DNA of 9,279 nucleotides from Rhizobiaceae bacterium (GCA_913776675.1 CAJYRE010000350.1:1-9279), one strand, 5' to 3'. Shown: positions 1 to 7,126, counted from the stretch's first letter. Translations and numbers: made by a program. Notes: generated by a model not told the origin, from the letters alone.

Positions 1-912
1 TTCTTCGGCCTGTCGGGCACGGGCAAGACCACGCTGTCGGCTGATCCAGCGCGCACCCTGATTGGCGATGACGAGCATGGTTGGGGTGAAGACGGCATCT
101 TCAACTTTGAAGGTGGCTGTTACGCCAAGACCATCCGCCTGTCGGCAGAAGCCGAGCCGGAAATTTTCGCCACCACCAAGCGTTTTGGCACAGTGCTGGA
201 AAATGTGGTGCTGGATGAAAACCGCGTGCCGGATTTCAATGATGGCTCGAAAACCGAAAACACCCGTTGCGCCTATCCGCTGGATTTCATTCCGAATGCC
301 TCGGAAACAGGCCGCGCTGGTCATCCGAAGACCATCATTATGCTGACCGCCGATGCGTTTGGCGTGATGCCGCCAATTGCCAAGCTCACACCGGAGCAGG
401 CCATGTATCACTTCCTGTCCGGCTACACCGCCAAGGTGGCTGGCACGGAGCGCGGCGTGACAGAGCCGGAAGCAACCTTCTCCACCTGCTTCGGCGCGCC
501 TTTCATGCCACGTCATCCGGCGGAATACGGCAATCTTCTCAAGGAGTTGATTGCCATCCATCAGGTGGATTGCTGGTTGGTCAACACCGGCTGGACCGGC
601 GGTGCTTATGGCGTTGGCAGCCGTATGCCGATCAAGGCCACCCGCGCTCTGTTGACGGCTGCTCTGTCTGGTGAGTTGAAGAAATCCGAATTCCGCACCG
701 ACGCGAATTTCGGCTTTGCTGTGCCAGTGGCTGTGGACGGCGTGGACACCAAGATCCTTGATCCACGCTCAACCTGGGCCAATGGCGCAGACTATGACGC
801 ACAGGCCAAGAAGCTGGTGGGCATGTTCATTAACAACTTCGAGAAATTCGAAGCGCATGTGGACAGCAATGTCCGGGATGCGGCTCCGGTTCTGGCGGTT
901 GCAGCCGAATAA
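1..912 (+). CDS. pckA: Phosphoenolpyruvate carboxykinase (ATP), C-terminal part; 5' end outside the window
   Basis: This enzyme converts oxaloacetate and ATP to PEP, CO2 and ADP, the first committed step of gluconeogenesis, in the cytosol. The reading frame is open from base 1 to a TAA at 910-912, giving 303 residues. ATP-type PEPCKs of rhizobia are roughly 535 residues, so about the first 230 are missing. Numbering from the fragment start, it shows the P-loop [10 protein letters not shown] (3-12), the metal-binding kinase-2 motif GDDEHGW (22-28), the [10 protein letters not shown] segment (87-96) and the nucleotide-binding stretch [15 protein letters not shown] (154-168). The C-terminal domain is complete, with no frameshift. 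The next downstream elements are a parS-like site 3 bp after the stop and an intrinsic terminator, so transcription probably ends before arfB. Family assignment is essentially certain. The promoter and start are not visible. Confidence 0.98.
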   Translation, partial: FFGLSGTGKTTLSADPARTLIGDDEHGWGEDGIFNFEGGCYAKTIRLSAEAEPEIFATTKRFGTVLENVVLDENRVPDFNDGSKTENTRCAYPLDFIPNASETGRAGHPKTIIMLTADAFGVMPPIAKLTPEQAMYHFLSGYTAKVAGTERGVTEPEATFSTCFGAPFMPRHPAEYGNLLKELIAIHQVDCWLVNTGWTGGAYGVGSRMPIKATRALLTAALSGELKKSEFRTDANFGFAVPVAVDGVDTKILDPRSTWANGADYDAQAKKLVGMFINNFEKFEAHVDSNVRDAAPVLAVAAE

Positions 913-914
913 AA

Positions 915-930
915 GGTTTCACGTGGAACC
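915..930. other. parS: Chromosomal parS site (ParB/Spo0J binding sequence)
   Basis: The 16-mer GGTTTCACGTGGAACC is a near-palindrome. Its inner 14 bases, GTTTCACGTGGAAC, fit the conserved bacterial parS pattern GTTNCACGTGNAAC at every fixed position. Only the outermost base on each side (G and C) differs from the common T...A. It lies 3 bp after the pckA stop codon and 11 bp before the terminator stem, so it is not inside a coding sequence. It is the only CACGTG hexamer I found in the window. ParB nucleates on such sites near oriC to build the partition complex. Binding here is inferred from sequence only. Confidence 0.8.
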
Positions 931-941
931 ATTTTCTGAAG

Positions 942-969
942 CCCGGCGATTTTTATCGCCGGGTTTTTT
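942..969 (+). terminator. Intrinsic terminator of pckA
   Basis: A perfect 9-bp stem, CCCGGCGAT (942-950) with ATCGCCGGG (955-963), encloses a TTTT loop and is followed at once by six T residues (964-969). It begins 29 bp after the pckA stop codon. The GC-rich stem with a T-tract is the standard Rho-independent form. It should separate pckA from the downstream arfB gene on the same strand. Confidence 0.93.
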
Positions 970-974
970 GTTGG

Positions 975-1007
975 GAATCCGGCTTGAGGTTGATGTGAAT
1001 CCGGCTT
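975..1007. repeat. 11-bp direct repeat upstream of arfB
   Basis: GAATCCGGCTT occurs at 975-985 and again at 997-1007. The copies start 22 bp apart, about two helical turns. They lie between the pckA terminator and the arfB start, where the arfB promoter should be. I could not find a convincing -35/-10 pair here. The repeats could be binding sites for a regulator or a small chance duplication; the sequence does not decide between them. Confidence 0.45.
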
Positions 1008-1049
1008 TCCGTTACAGGCAAGCCTTGAAGGCAAGACTGGACAAAACCC

Positions 1050-1484
1050 ATGGCGAGCGAACCGCTCTATATCAACGACCGAATCACGATTGCCGGTTGG
1101 GAATTGACCGAACAATTTGTGCTGGCCGGTGGTCCGGGCGGGCAGAACGTCAACAAGGTGTCAACTGCTGTTCAGCTCTTCTTCAATCTGGTCGGCTCAC
1201 CATCCCTGCCAGAGCGAGTTAAAACCAATGCCATCAAACTGGCCGGTCGCAGGCTTTCCAAAGAAGGGGTGTTGTTGATTGAGGCAAGCCGGTTTCGCAG
1301 TCAGGACCGCAACCGCGAAGATGCGCGCGAACGGCTAAAGGAACTGGTGTTGGAAGCCGCCAAACCGCCGCCGCCACCACGGCGCAAAACCAAGCCCACA
1401 AAAGGCTCGATTGAGCGCCGCTTGAAAGAGAAGACCGGGCGGGGCGAAATCAAGAAAATGCGCGTCAAGCCCACGCAGGATTAA
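1050..1484 (+). CDS. arfB: Alternative ribosome-rescue factor B (peptidyl-tRNA hydrolase, YaeJ/ICT1 type)
   Basis: ArfB hydrolyses peptidyl-tRNA on ribosomes stalled at the end of a truncated mRNA and is a backup to tmRNA trans-translation. The protein is 144 residues, the usual size for ArfB and far shorter than release factors 1 and 2. The catalytic GGQ loop is seen as GGPGGQNVNKVSTAV (27-41), with GGQ at 30-32. The N-terminal RF-like domain is followed by a proline run (106-110) and a strongly basic tail (111-140). In this family the tail enters the empty mRNA channel of the ribosome. There is no codon-recognition domain. The ATG at 1050 gives the standard N-terminus; no strong Shine-Dalgarno precedes it. 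The gene stands alone after the pckA terminator and is convergent with the DUF3237 gene, whose stop is only 5 bp away. Confidence 0.93.
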   Translation: MASEPLYINDRITIAGWELTEQFVLAGGPGGQNVNKVSTAVQLFFNLVGSPSLPERVKTNAIKLAGRRLSKEGVLLIEASRFRSQDRNREDARERLKELVLEAAKPPPPPRRKTKPTKGSIERRLKEKTGRGEIKKMRVKPTQD

Positions 1485-1489
1485 CGATT

Positions 1490-2068
1490 TCAAACAAGAC
1501 TGAAAACCCGGATCAGCACCATAGGTTTGGGCCGCAAGCTGTGCAGGGTGCCAACAAACATGCGACGGTTGAGCCAGTCATGCGGGCCTTCTGGCGCGGT
1601 GATGTCGATATGCGAAAACGCATATTGTGGACCATTGGCCGGGCCATCAATCAGCACCCTGTTGTTGACGGTGATGATGGCCCCATCATCAGCCTGCAAT
1701 TCGTAAAGGGCGTTAAGAAGACGCACGCCATCCTTGCGAATCAATTGCCGGTCCGCGCCGCCGGGCATCACCTTGCCTTTGATGCGAGGCCCTACGAATT
1801 CTCCGCCGGTGATATTGATGATGCGGCGGTGGCCGAGCGGCGACGGGCCAATATCGATCATGTCCTGAAGCGTAAAGATGGCCTCATAGACAAATTCTGT
1901 TTTTGGCAACACGATTGGTACATCGGAAAGCGGGCCACCGCTTGGCGCTGCCGCATCCGCCGCTTGTGCCTCCAGACCGCCCACGCCGGCGGCCAGTGCT
2001 GTGGTTGCAACCCCCAGAAACAGCCGCCTTTGCGGATCGACAGGGTGGGTTTTTGAAACGTCTGACAT
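1490..2068 (-). CDS. Tat-exported DUF3237 domain protein, function unknown
   Basis: The protein is 192 residues. It starts with a twin-arginine-type signal: RRLFL at 14-18, then a hydrophobic alanine-rich stretch (19-32) and a probable cleavage site after AQA (34-36). Export to the periplasm in a folded state is therefore likely. The mature part (about 55-192) has the DUF3237 pattern: ITGGEFVGP...MPGGADRQ (87-108), YELQADDGAIITVNNR (122-137) and DWLNRRMFVGT (164-174). DUF3237 is a small beta-barrel-like family without an assigned reaction. The frame stays open upstream to 2131, but I chose the ATG at 2068 because AGGAG lies 7 nt before it and because it puts the RR motif in the normal place. 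The gene follows coaA on the same strand after 59 bp, so it may be the last gene of the his-coaA transcript or have its own promoter near the palindrome at 2094-2108. Confidence 0.8.
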   Translation of the reverse strand: MSDVSKTHPVDPQRRLFLGVATTALAAGVGGLEAQAADAAAPSGGPLSDVPIVLPKTEFVYEAIFTLQDMIDIGPSPLGHRRIINITGGEFVGPRIKGKVMPGGADRQLIRKDGVRLLNALYELQADDGAIITVNNRVLIDGPANGPQYAFSHIDITAPEGPHDWLNRRMFVGTLHSLRPKPMVLIRVFSLV

Positions 2069-2075
2069 TGTGGTT

Positions 2076-2083
2076 CTCCTCCC
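2076..2083 (-). promoter_or_regulatory. Strong ribosome binding site that decides the DUF3237 start
   Basis: Read on the minus strand the sequence is GGGAGGAG, an almost ideal anti-16S match, ending 7 nt before the ATG at 2068. It favours this start over upstream in-frame codons that would overlap coaA. Confidence 0.8.
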
Positions 2084-2093
2084 AGAGATCGTA

Positions 2094-2108
2094 AAGTATC
2101 GAATACTT
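2094..2108. promoter_or_regulatory. Palindrome between coaA and the DUF3237 gene, possible operator
   Basis: AAGTAT CGA ATACTT is a perfect 6-bp inverted repeat with a 3-bp centre. The flanks extend it imperfectly: GTAAAGTAT against ATACTTAC, with one extra A. It sits 26 bp upstream of the DUF3237 start codon, just before the Shine-Dalgarno, where a repressor or activator dimer could act. A short AT-rich hairpin without a following T-tract is unlikely to terminate transcription. The operator role is inference. Confidence 0.4.
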
Positions 2109-2127
2109 ACTATCCGGGACGATGTCA

Positions 2128-3135
2128 TCAAAGCTTGCGGAGTGCAACCTGCTCTACCAGATGGTTCTCGCCTTTTCGCAAAATCAGATCGGCCCTTGGT
2201 CGGGTGGGTAGAATGTTTTCGCGCAGGTTTTTCAGGTTGATATTGGCCCAGAGGCTTTCGGCAATCGCATGGGCTTCGTCTTCGCTGATGGTTGCATAGC
2301 GATGAAAGTAAGAATTGGGATCACGAAAGGCCGTTTGGCGCAGCTTCATGAAGCGCTTCACATACCAGCGGTGAATCTGGCTTTCATCGGCATCAATATA
2401 AATCGAGAAATCGAAGAAATCCGACACCATTGGCACGATTTTGCCATCGCGCGGTAGATCGCGCGATTGCAGCACATTGATGCCTTCAAAAATCAGAATG
2501 TCGGGCCGATCGATGATGGTGTGCTCATCAGGAAGCACATCATAGGTCAGGTGCGAATAGCGCGGTGCCTTGACGTTTTGCTGGCCTGCCTTGATGGCCG
2601 AGAGAAACCTGAGCAGCGCTGCCGTATCATAGCTTTCGGGAAAGCCTTTGCGGTTCAGGCGGTTTTCGCGCACCAGCGTGGCGTTGGGGTAGAGAAAACC
2701 ATCTGTGGTGACCAGATCCACCTTCGGGCTGGAGGGCCAGCGGGCCAGAAGCTCTTTCAAAACACGCGCCGTGGTGGATTTGCCCACCGCCACCGAGCCC
2801 GCCACACCGATGATGAACGGTGTTTTGGTGACATTGGTGCTCAGAAAACGATTGCGCTGCTGAAACAGCAGTTGTGATGATTCCACATGCGACGACAACA
2901 GGCGCGACAGTGACAGATAAATGCGTTTCACCTCGGCCAGATCAATCGGGTCATCGATCGATCGCAGGCGATGCACTTCGTCCATCGTCAAGGTCAGCGG
3001 TGTATCGGCACGAAAATGCGACCACTCGTCGGATGAAAAGAACAGATAGGGCGAGTAGCTGCCCGCCTGAAAGTGATCAAGGGTTTCTTCCCCCTCAGGC
3101 TCCCCGCCTGTCGCTTCCTTGACCGCTGTTATCAT
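2128..3135 (-). CDS. coaA: Type I pantothenate kinase (CoaA)
   Basis: CoaA phosphorylates pantothenate with ATP, the first and usually rate-limiting step of coenzyme A synthesis, in the cytosol. The protein is 335 residues, close to the usual length of rhizobial CoaA and slightly longer than the E. coli enzyme (316). It has the Walker A loop [12 protein letters not shown] (110-121), the [12 protein letters not shown] strand-loop (140-151), FPESYD (165-170) and IFEGINVLQ (215-223), all typical of prokaryotic type I PanK in the P-loop kinase fold. The start ATG overlaps the hisE stop as ATGA (4 bp), so translation is probably coupled to hisE. Type I enzymes are normally feedback-inhibited by CoA; this is family knowledge, not seen here. 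Confidence 0.97.
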   Translation of the reverse strand: MITAVKEATGGEPEGEETLDHFQAGSYSPYLFFSSDEWSHFRADTPLTLTMDEVHRLRSIDDPIDLAEVKRIYLSLSRLLSSHVESSQLLFQQRNRFLSTNVTKTPFIIGVAGSVAVGKSTTARVLKELLARWPSSPKVDLVTTDGFLYPNATLVRENRLNRKGFPESYDTAALLRFLSAIKAGQQNVKAPRYSHLTYDVLPDEHTIIDRPDILIFEGINVLQSRDLPRDGKIVPMVSDFFDFSIYIDADESQIHRWYVKRFMKLRQTAFRDPNSYFHRYATISEDEAHAIAESLWANINLKNLRENILPTRPRADLILRKGENHLVEQVALRKL

Positions 3136-3455
3136 GGGCTTGGCCGATTGGCTTTCTCGTTAAGGCCCGATTGGGCGGTGCGACGGTGTAACTCTTCCAT
3201 CACTGTTTCTACCGGGATGTCAGCAATCTTCAATACCACCAAAAGATGATAGAGCAAATCAGCGCTCTCATAAATCAAATTGGCGCGATCATCTTTGACT
3301 GCCGCCATCACAGCTTCAATGGCCTCTTCGCCCAGCTTTTTGGCGGCTTTATCCTGCCCCGCCGTCACCAGCTTGGCGGTCCAGCTTTCATCCGGCGAGG
3401 CCTTGGCGCGGGTGGCGACGATGGCTTCCAGATCGGTTAGCGTGAATGTTCTCAT
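3132..3455 (-). CDS. hisE: Phosphoribosyl-ATP pyrophosphohydrolase (HisE)
   Basis: HisE removes pyrophosphate from PR-ATP to give PR-AMP, the second step of histidine synthesis. The protein is 107 residues, the normal size for a stand-alone HisE; enteric bacteria have it fused to HisI. It is all-alpha and MazG-like, with KKLGEEAIE (39-47) and ESADLLYHL (63-71) carrying the acidic metal ligands. The frame is open further upstream through hisF, but the ATG at 3455 gives the known N-terminus, [14 protein letters not shown] short AAGAGAA just upstream can serve as Shine-Dalgarno. The hisF stop is 10 bp upstream and the coaA start overlaps the hisE stop by 4 bp. Confidence 0.95.
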   Translation of the reverse strand: MRTFTLTDLEAIVATRAKASPDESWTAKLVTAGQDKAAKKLGEEAIEAVMAAVKDDRANLIYESADLLYHLLVVLKIADIPVETVMEELHRRTAQSGLNEKANRPSP

Positions 3456-3465
3456 CAAAATTCTC

Positions 3466-4248
3466 TTAAGCTTGATCGAGACGCATCGGAATGCCCGCCT
3501 TGGCCATGTAAGCCTTGGCTTCGGCAATGGAATAGGTGCCAAAATGGAAAATGGACGCCGCCAGAACCGCCGTCGCATGGCCTTCCTTGACGCCCGCCAC
3601 CAGATCATCCAACGTACCCACGCCGCCAGAGGCAATCACCGGCACACGAACAGCATCGGCAATGGTGCGGGTCAGGCCCAGATCATAGCCAATCTTGGTG
3701 CCGTCGCGGTCCATGGAGGTGATCAGCAATTCGCCAGCGCCGCGCTCCACCATTTTGATGGCAAAGTCTACGGCATCAATCCCCGTGGCATTGCGTCCGC
3801 CGTGGGTGAAAATCTCCCAGCGATCCGTCTCGCCAGCAGCCGATGTTTTTTTGGCATCAATCGATACCACAATGCATTGATTGCCAAATTTATCCGCCGC
3901 TTCCGCGACGAAATCCGGATTGTTGACGGCAGCGGAATTGATCGACACCTTATCAGCCCCGGCCAGAAGCAGTTTGCGAATATCGCCAACCGCTCGAACG
4001 CCACCACCGACAGTGACAGGCATAAAGCAATGATCCGCCGTGCGGGCGACAACATCAAAAATCGTCTCGCGATTGTCCGATGAAGCAGTGATGTCGAGAA
4101 AGCAAAGTTCATCGGCCCCCGCAGCATCATAGGCCTTGGCGGCTTCCACCGGATCACCGGCGTCAATCAGATCGACAAAGTTGACGCCCTTGACCACGCG
4201 GCCATCTTTAACGTCCAAACACGGGATAACACGGGCTTTCAGCGTCAT
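3466..4248 (-). CDS. hisF: Imidazole glycerol phosphate synthase, cyclase subunit (HisF)
   Basis: HisF joins PRFAR with ammonia delivered by HisH, giving imidazole glycerol phosphate and AICAR, which feeds purine synthesis. The protein is 260 residues, a full (beta/alpha)8 barrel. The two catalytic aspartates are present: D12 in IPCLDVKDG and D131 in VVSIDAKK. They match D11 and D130 of the Thermotoga enzyme. Phosphate-binding loops VGGGVR (80-85) and IASGGVGT (205-212) mark the two half-barrels. The ATG overlaps the hisA stop as ATGA (4 bp), so the two are translationally coupled. The glutaminase partner HisH is two genes upstream in the same operon. Confidence 0.98.
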   Translation of the reverse strand: MTLKARVIPCLDVKDGRVVKGVNFVDLIDAGDPVEAAKAYDAAGADELCFLDITASSDNRETIFDVVARTADHCFMPVTVGGGVRAVGDIRKLLLAGADKVSINSAAVNNPDFVAEAADKFGNQCIVVSIDAKKTSAAGETDRWEIFTHGGRNATGIDAVDFAIKMVERGAGELLITSMDRDGTKIGYDLGLTRTIADAVRVPVIASGGVGTLDDLVAGVKEGHATAVLAASIFHFGTYSIAEAKAYMAKAGIPMRLDQA

Positions 4249-4991
4249 CGTGCGGCATCCTTCTTTGCAGCGGCAATCAGCGCCAAAGCTTCCGCCGGAT
4301 CAATCCGGCCATCATAAAGGGCGCGGCCAGAAATGGCACCTTCCAGTTTGCGTGCATCCGGCTCCACCATGCGGCGAATATCATCCATAGAGGCCAGGCC
4401 GCCTGAGGCAATCACCGGAATGGAGACGGCCTCGGCCAATTCCAGCGTGGAGGCCCAGTTGATGCCGGTCAAAATGCCGTCACGGTCAATATCGGTGTAG
4501 ATAATGGCTGAGACGCCTGCGCCTTCGAATTTTTTGGCAAGCTCGATCACGCCCAGCTCGGACGCTTCCGCCCAGCCTTCCACCGCCACTTTGCCGCCCT
4601 TGGCATCAATGCCCACCGCGACCTTGCCGGGAAACTGCTTGCAGGCCTCGATCACCAGCGCCGGATCACGCACCGCAATGGTGCCGAGGATGACACGGGA
4701 CAGGCCACGCGACAGCCAGCTTTCAATATGCGCCAATGTGCGAATGCCACCGCCGAGCTGTACCGGGTTTTTCGTGGCCTTCAAAATCGCGTCCACAGCC
4801 GCGCCATTGACGCTCTCTCCGGCAAACGCGCCGTTGAGATCCACCACATGCAGCCATTCAAACCCCTGATCTTCAAAGGCCTTGGCCTGCGCCGCGGGGT
4901 CGGGGTTATAGACGGTGGCCTGTTCCATATCGCCCAGTTTCAGGCGTACGCATTGGCCGTCTTTCAAATCGATGGCTGGAAAAAGAATCAT
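4245..4991 (-). CDS. hisA: ProFAR isomerase (HisA)
   Basis: HisA catalyses the Amadori rearrangement of ProFAR to PRFAR, the substrate of HisH/HisF. The protein is 248 residues, a (beta/alpha)8 barrel paralogous to HisF. Catalytic D8 (FPAIDLKDG) and D129 (VGIDAKGG) are both present, with phosphate-binding loops LGGGIRT (79-85) and IASGGLAS (195-202). A GTG at 5000 could add three residues. I chose the ATG at 4991 because GGAG lies 8 nt before it and the protein then begins [12 protein letters not shown], as in relatives. The hisH stop is 25 bp upstream. Confidence 0.97.
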   Translation of the reverse strand: MILFPAIDLKDGQCVRLKLGDMEQATVYNPDPAAQAKAFEDQGFEWLHVVDLNGAFAGESVNGAAVDAILKATKNPVQLGGGIRTLAHIESWLSRGLSRVILGTIAVRDPALVIEACKQFPGKVAVGIDAKGGKVAVEGWAEASELGVIELAKKFEGAGVSAIIYTDIDRDGILTGINWASTLELAEAVSIPVIASGGLASMDDIRRMVEPDARKLEGAISGRALYDGRIDPAEALALIAAAKKDAAR

Positions 4992-4999
4992 AGCATGCA

Positions 5000-5003
5000 C
5001 TCC
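5000..5003 (-). promoter_or_regulatory. Ribosome binding site deciding the hisA start
   Basis: GGAG on the minus strand, 8 nt before the ATG at 4991. It overlaps the alternative GTG start at 5000, so it supports the shorter form of HisA. A CTCC 5 nt upstream could pair with it in a small 4-bp hairpin, too weak to call regulatory. Confidence 0.6.
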
Positions 5004-5016
5004 ATCGCGGAGAGGC

Positions 5017-5667
5017 TCATGGAGCCCATGTCAGAAAATTGGAAATCAGCTTCAGACCCAGTGTCTGGCTCTTTTCCGGATGGAATTGCGCACCGACCAT
5101 GTTGTCGTGACCGACAAAGGCGGTCATTGCGCCACCGTAATTGGTGGTGGCAATCACATCCTCAGGGTTTTGCGCAGCCAGATGATAGGAATGCACGAAA
5201 TAGGCATGCAAGCCATTCTCTCCGGTGGGAATGCCTTCAAACAGCGGATGCGGGCGGTTCAAAGTCAGCGTGTTCCAGCCAATCTGCGGAATTTTCAAAT
5301 CCGGGTCCGATGGGGTCATTTCCACCACATCACCCTTGATCCAGCCAAGGCCGTTGGTCACGGTTTTTTCCAAGCCACGGGATGACATCAGTTGCATGCC
5401 CACGCAAATACCCATGAACGGGCGGGCTTTATGCTCAACCACATCCACCAGCGCCTCATGCATGCCCGGCACGGCATCGAGGCCGCGCTTGCAATCGGCA
5501 TAGGCACCCACGCCGGGAAGCACGATGCGGTCGGCGTTAGCGACGCGCTCGGCCTTGTCGGTCAGCTCCACCTCGGCATCCAGCCCGGCTTCGCGCACGG
5601 CACGTTCAAACGCCTTGGTGGCGGAGCGCAGATTGCCCGAACCATAATCAATAATCACAACACGCAT
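5017..5667 (-). CDS. hisH: Imidazole glycerol phosphate synthase, glutamine amidotransferase subunit (HisH)
   Basis: HisH hydrolyses glutamine and passes ammonia through HisF to the cyclase site. The protein is 216 residues, a class I glutamine amidotransferase. The triad is visible as C88 in [10 protein letters not shown] (85-94) and H196/E198 in QFHPEKS (194-200). The N-terminus [10 protein letters not shown] (4-13) and the oxyanion-region motif PGVGAY (51-56) are typical. The ATG at 5667 is preceded by TGAGGT at suitable spacing. The gene starts 33 bp after hisB, with a small hairpin in the gap, and is followed 25 bp later by hisA. Confidence 0.98.
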   Translation of the reverse strand: MRVVIIDYGSGNLRSATKAFERAVREAGLDAEVELTDKAERVANADRIVLPGVGAYADCKRGLDAVPGMHEALVDVVEHKARPFMGICVGMQLMSSRGLEKTVTNGLGWIKGDVVEMTPSDPDLKIPQIGWNTLTLNRPHPLFEGIPTGENGLHAYFVHSYHLAAQNPEDVIATTNYGGAMTAFVGHDNMVGAQFHPEKSQTLGLKLISNFLTWAP

Positions 5668-5683
5668 GTCGATACCTCAAGAG

Positions 5684-5699
5684 ACTCCGTTGCCGGAGT
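5684..5699 (-). other. Intercistronic hairpin with GCAA tetraloop between hisB and hisH
   Basis: On the mRNA strand ACTCCG and CGGAGT form a perfect 6-bp stem closed by GCAA, a GNRA-type tetraloop. It begins one base after the hisB stop codon and ends just before the hisH Shine-Dalgarno. No T-tract follows, so it is not a terminator. It may only tune mRNA stability or hisH translation. Confidence 0.45.
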
Positions 5700-5700
5700 G

Positions 5701-6300
5701 TTAGGCCAGCGTTCCCTTGGTGGAGGGAATGCGGCCAGCCTGGCGTGGATCAATCTCGGTGGCGGAGCGCAAAGCGCGGGCCACGGCCTTGAAACATGTC
5801 TCGGCAATATGATGGTTGTTGGCACCATAGTGGTTCAGAATGTGCAGGGTAATGCCCGCATTCTGCGCCAGCGCCTGAAAGAACTCGCGCACCAGTTCGG
5901 TATCAAATGTGCCGATCTTGGGCGCGCTAAAGACCACATTCCACACCAGAAACGGGCGGCCCGAGACATCAATCGCGGCCTTGGTCATGGTTTCATCCAT
6001 GGCCAGATCAATCGAGGCATAGCGCACAATGCCGCGCCGGTCGCCCAGCGCCTTGGCAATGGCTTGGCCAATGGCAATGCCGGTGTCTTCGACGGTGTGG
6101 TGGTCATCAATATGCAGGTCGCCCTTCACATCGATCTCCATATCGATCAGCGAGTGGCGGCTGAGTTGGTCGAGCATATGATCGAAAAAGCCGACGCCCG
6201 TGGAGATTTTCGATGTCCCGGTGCCGTCGATGTTGACGGAAACGGAGACCGAGGTCTCGTTGGTTTTGCGCACAATGGCTGCGCTGCGGCTCTCACTCAT
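5701..6300 (-). CDS. hisB: Imidazoleglycerol-phosphate dehydratase (HisB)
   Basis: This is the manganese enzyme that converts IGP to imidazole acetol phosphate in the histidine pathway. The protein is 199 residues, the monofunctional form; the enteric fusion to histidinol phosphatase is absent. The metal-binding repeats are clear: [13 protein letters not shown] (38-50), [11 protein letters not shown] (65-75), [12 protein letters not shown] (157-168) and the C-terminal STKGTLA. The frame remains open to 6423, but the ATG at 6300 gives the standard start and is preceded by GGGAGAG about 6 nt upstream. It is the first gene of the minus-strand his cluster, divergent from hslV. No histidine-rich leader peptide or attenuator is visible upstream. 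Confidence 0.97.
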   Translation of the reverse strand: MSESRSAAIVRKTNETSVSVSVNIDGTGTSKISTGVGFFDHMLDQLSRHSLIDMEIDVKGDLHIDDHHTVEDTGIAIGQAIAKALGDRRGIVRYASIDLAMDETMTKAAIDVSGRPFLVWNVVFSAPKIGTFDTELVREFFQALAQNAGITLHILNHYGANNHHIAETCFKAVARALRSATEIDPRQAGRIPSTKGTLA

Positions 6301-6520
6301 AGGTCTCTCCCTGCAAAGATAAGGCTGTTTATCAGGGCAGGGGGGAAATATCCAGAAGTATGACAGGCGTTTTTGATGCGCTGCGTCACGTTCAATCCCT
6401 GCCTTTCTCAACGGCCAGATCAATCGAATGTGACAGTGGTTTGCAATTGTGATTTCGCTGCTTACATAGGGTCTAACATCAGGGCTGGTTGAATGGCCCG
6501 TAGATTGAAACGGAATGGAT
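6301..6520. promoter_or_regulatory. Divergent promoter region between hisB and hslV
   Basis: This 220-bp gap must hold the promoter of the his-coaA operon (minus) and of hslVU (plus). I see no gene in it and no his attenuator. For hslV the best housekeeping-type pair is in 6441-6468. I could not pick a convincing promoter for hisB or a heat-shock (RpoH) promoter for hslVU. A 5-bp GATAA/TTATC inverted repeat at 6318-6333 is too short to interpret. Confidence 0.6.
6441..6468 (+). promoter_or_regulatory. Candidate sigma-70 promoter for hslVU
   Basis: TTGCAA (6441-6446) and TACATA (6463-6468) are 16 bp apart and lie 52 bp before the chosen hslV start. Each box matches the consensus only in part, so this is the best guess among several rather than a firm call. 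Confidence 0.3.
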
Positions 6521-7090
6521 ATGAGCGAACATAATCCCTATGGAACCATGCATGGCACCACGATTATCTCGGTGCGCAAGGGCAATATGGTGGTGATGGC
6601 GGGCGACGGACAGGTCAGCCTCGGCCAGACCGTGATGAAGGGCAATGCCCGCAAAGTGCGCCGCATTGGCAAGACGGGCGATGTGATTGCCGGGTTTGCC
6701 GGGGCCACCGCCGATGCGTTCACGCTGTTGGAGCGGCTTGAAAAGAAGCTGGAGCAATACCCCGGTCAGTTGATGCGCGCCTCCGTCGAGCTTGCCAAGG
6801 ATTGGCGCACCGACAAATATTTGCGCAATCTCGAAGCCATGATGCTGGTGGCCGATAAAACCGTAACGCTGGCCATCACGGGTAATGGCGACGTGCTGGA
6901 GCCGGAACATGGCACGATTGCCATCGGTTCTGGCGGCAATTATGCGCTGGCCGCAGCGCTGGCGCTGATGGATACGGATATTTCTGCAGAAGACATTGCC
7001 CGCAAGGCCATGAAGATCGCCGCTGATATTTGTGTTTACACCAATGAAAACGTGCGGGTTGAAACGCTGTCGCTCGAGAGTGACGCCTGA
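6521..7090 (+). CDS. hslV: ATP-dependent protease peptidase subunit HslV (ClpQ)
   Basis: HslV is the proteasome-like threonine peptidase of the HslVU complex, a double hexamer that degrades misfolded and regulatory proteins fed in by HslU. From this start it is 189 residues. The catalytic threonine is T13, in [11 protein letters not shown], so 12 residues must be removed to expose it; E. coli HslV loses only the initiator Met. The [20 protein letters not shown] segment and the [11 protein letters not shown] and YTNENV segments are typical. An in-frame ATG at 6515 would add two residues. I prefer 6521 because GGA then lies 6 nt upstream, whereas it directly touches the 6515 codon. M10 is also possible but lacks a clear Shine-Dalgarno. 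hslU follows after 36 bp. Confidence 0.95.
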   Translation: MSEHNPYGTMHGTTIISVRKGNMVVMAGDGQVSLGQTVMKGNARKVRRIGKTGDVIAGFAGATADAFTLLERLEKKLEQYPGQLMRASVELAKDWRTDKYLRNLEAMMLVADKTVTLAITGNGDVLEPEHGTIAIGSGGNYALAAALALMDTDISAEDIARKAMKIAADICVYTNENVRVETLSLESDA

Positions 7091-7126
7091 TCCTCCATTT
7101 TTTCCTCTCTTTTTGGACGTTTGATG

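Noticed and set aside
3280..4083. Long plus-strand open frame of 267 codons across hisE/hisF
   Set aside because: It lies opposite hisE and hisF, has no family resemblance and no ribosome binding site; it is a high-GC antisense shadow.
5014..5026. GGCTC-ATG-GAGCC palindrome at the hisH stop codon
   Set aside because: A 5-bp stem with a 3-nt loop partly inside the hisH coding sequence; no T-tract and no clear operator position.
6318..6333. GATAA/TTATC inverted repeat upstream of hisB
   Set aside because: Only 5 bp of AT-rich stem; expected by chance in a 220-bp gap.
5392..6363. Plus-strand open frame of 323 codons across hisH/hisB
   Set aside because: It is antisense to two well-identified enzymes with intact catalytic residues; the composition is that of a shadow frame.
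6301..6440. Histidine attenuator or leader peptide upstream of hisB
   Set aside because: I looked for a run of CAT/CAC codons and for terminator/antiterminator stems on the minus strand and saw neither.
7069..7115. Possible terminator or attenuator at the hslV-hslU junction: a 6-bp stem (7069-7084, one G-U pair) and a T-rich tract
   Set aside because: The stem is inside the hslV coding end, is weak, and is separated by about 13 bases from the T-run; HslV and HslU are needed together, so termination here is not expected.
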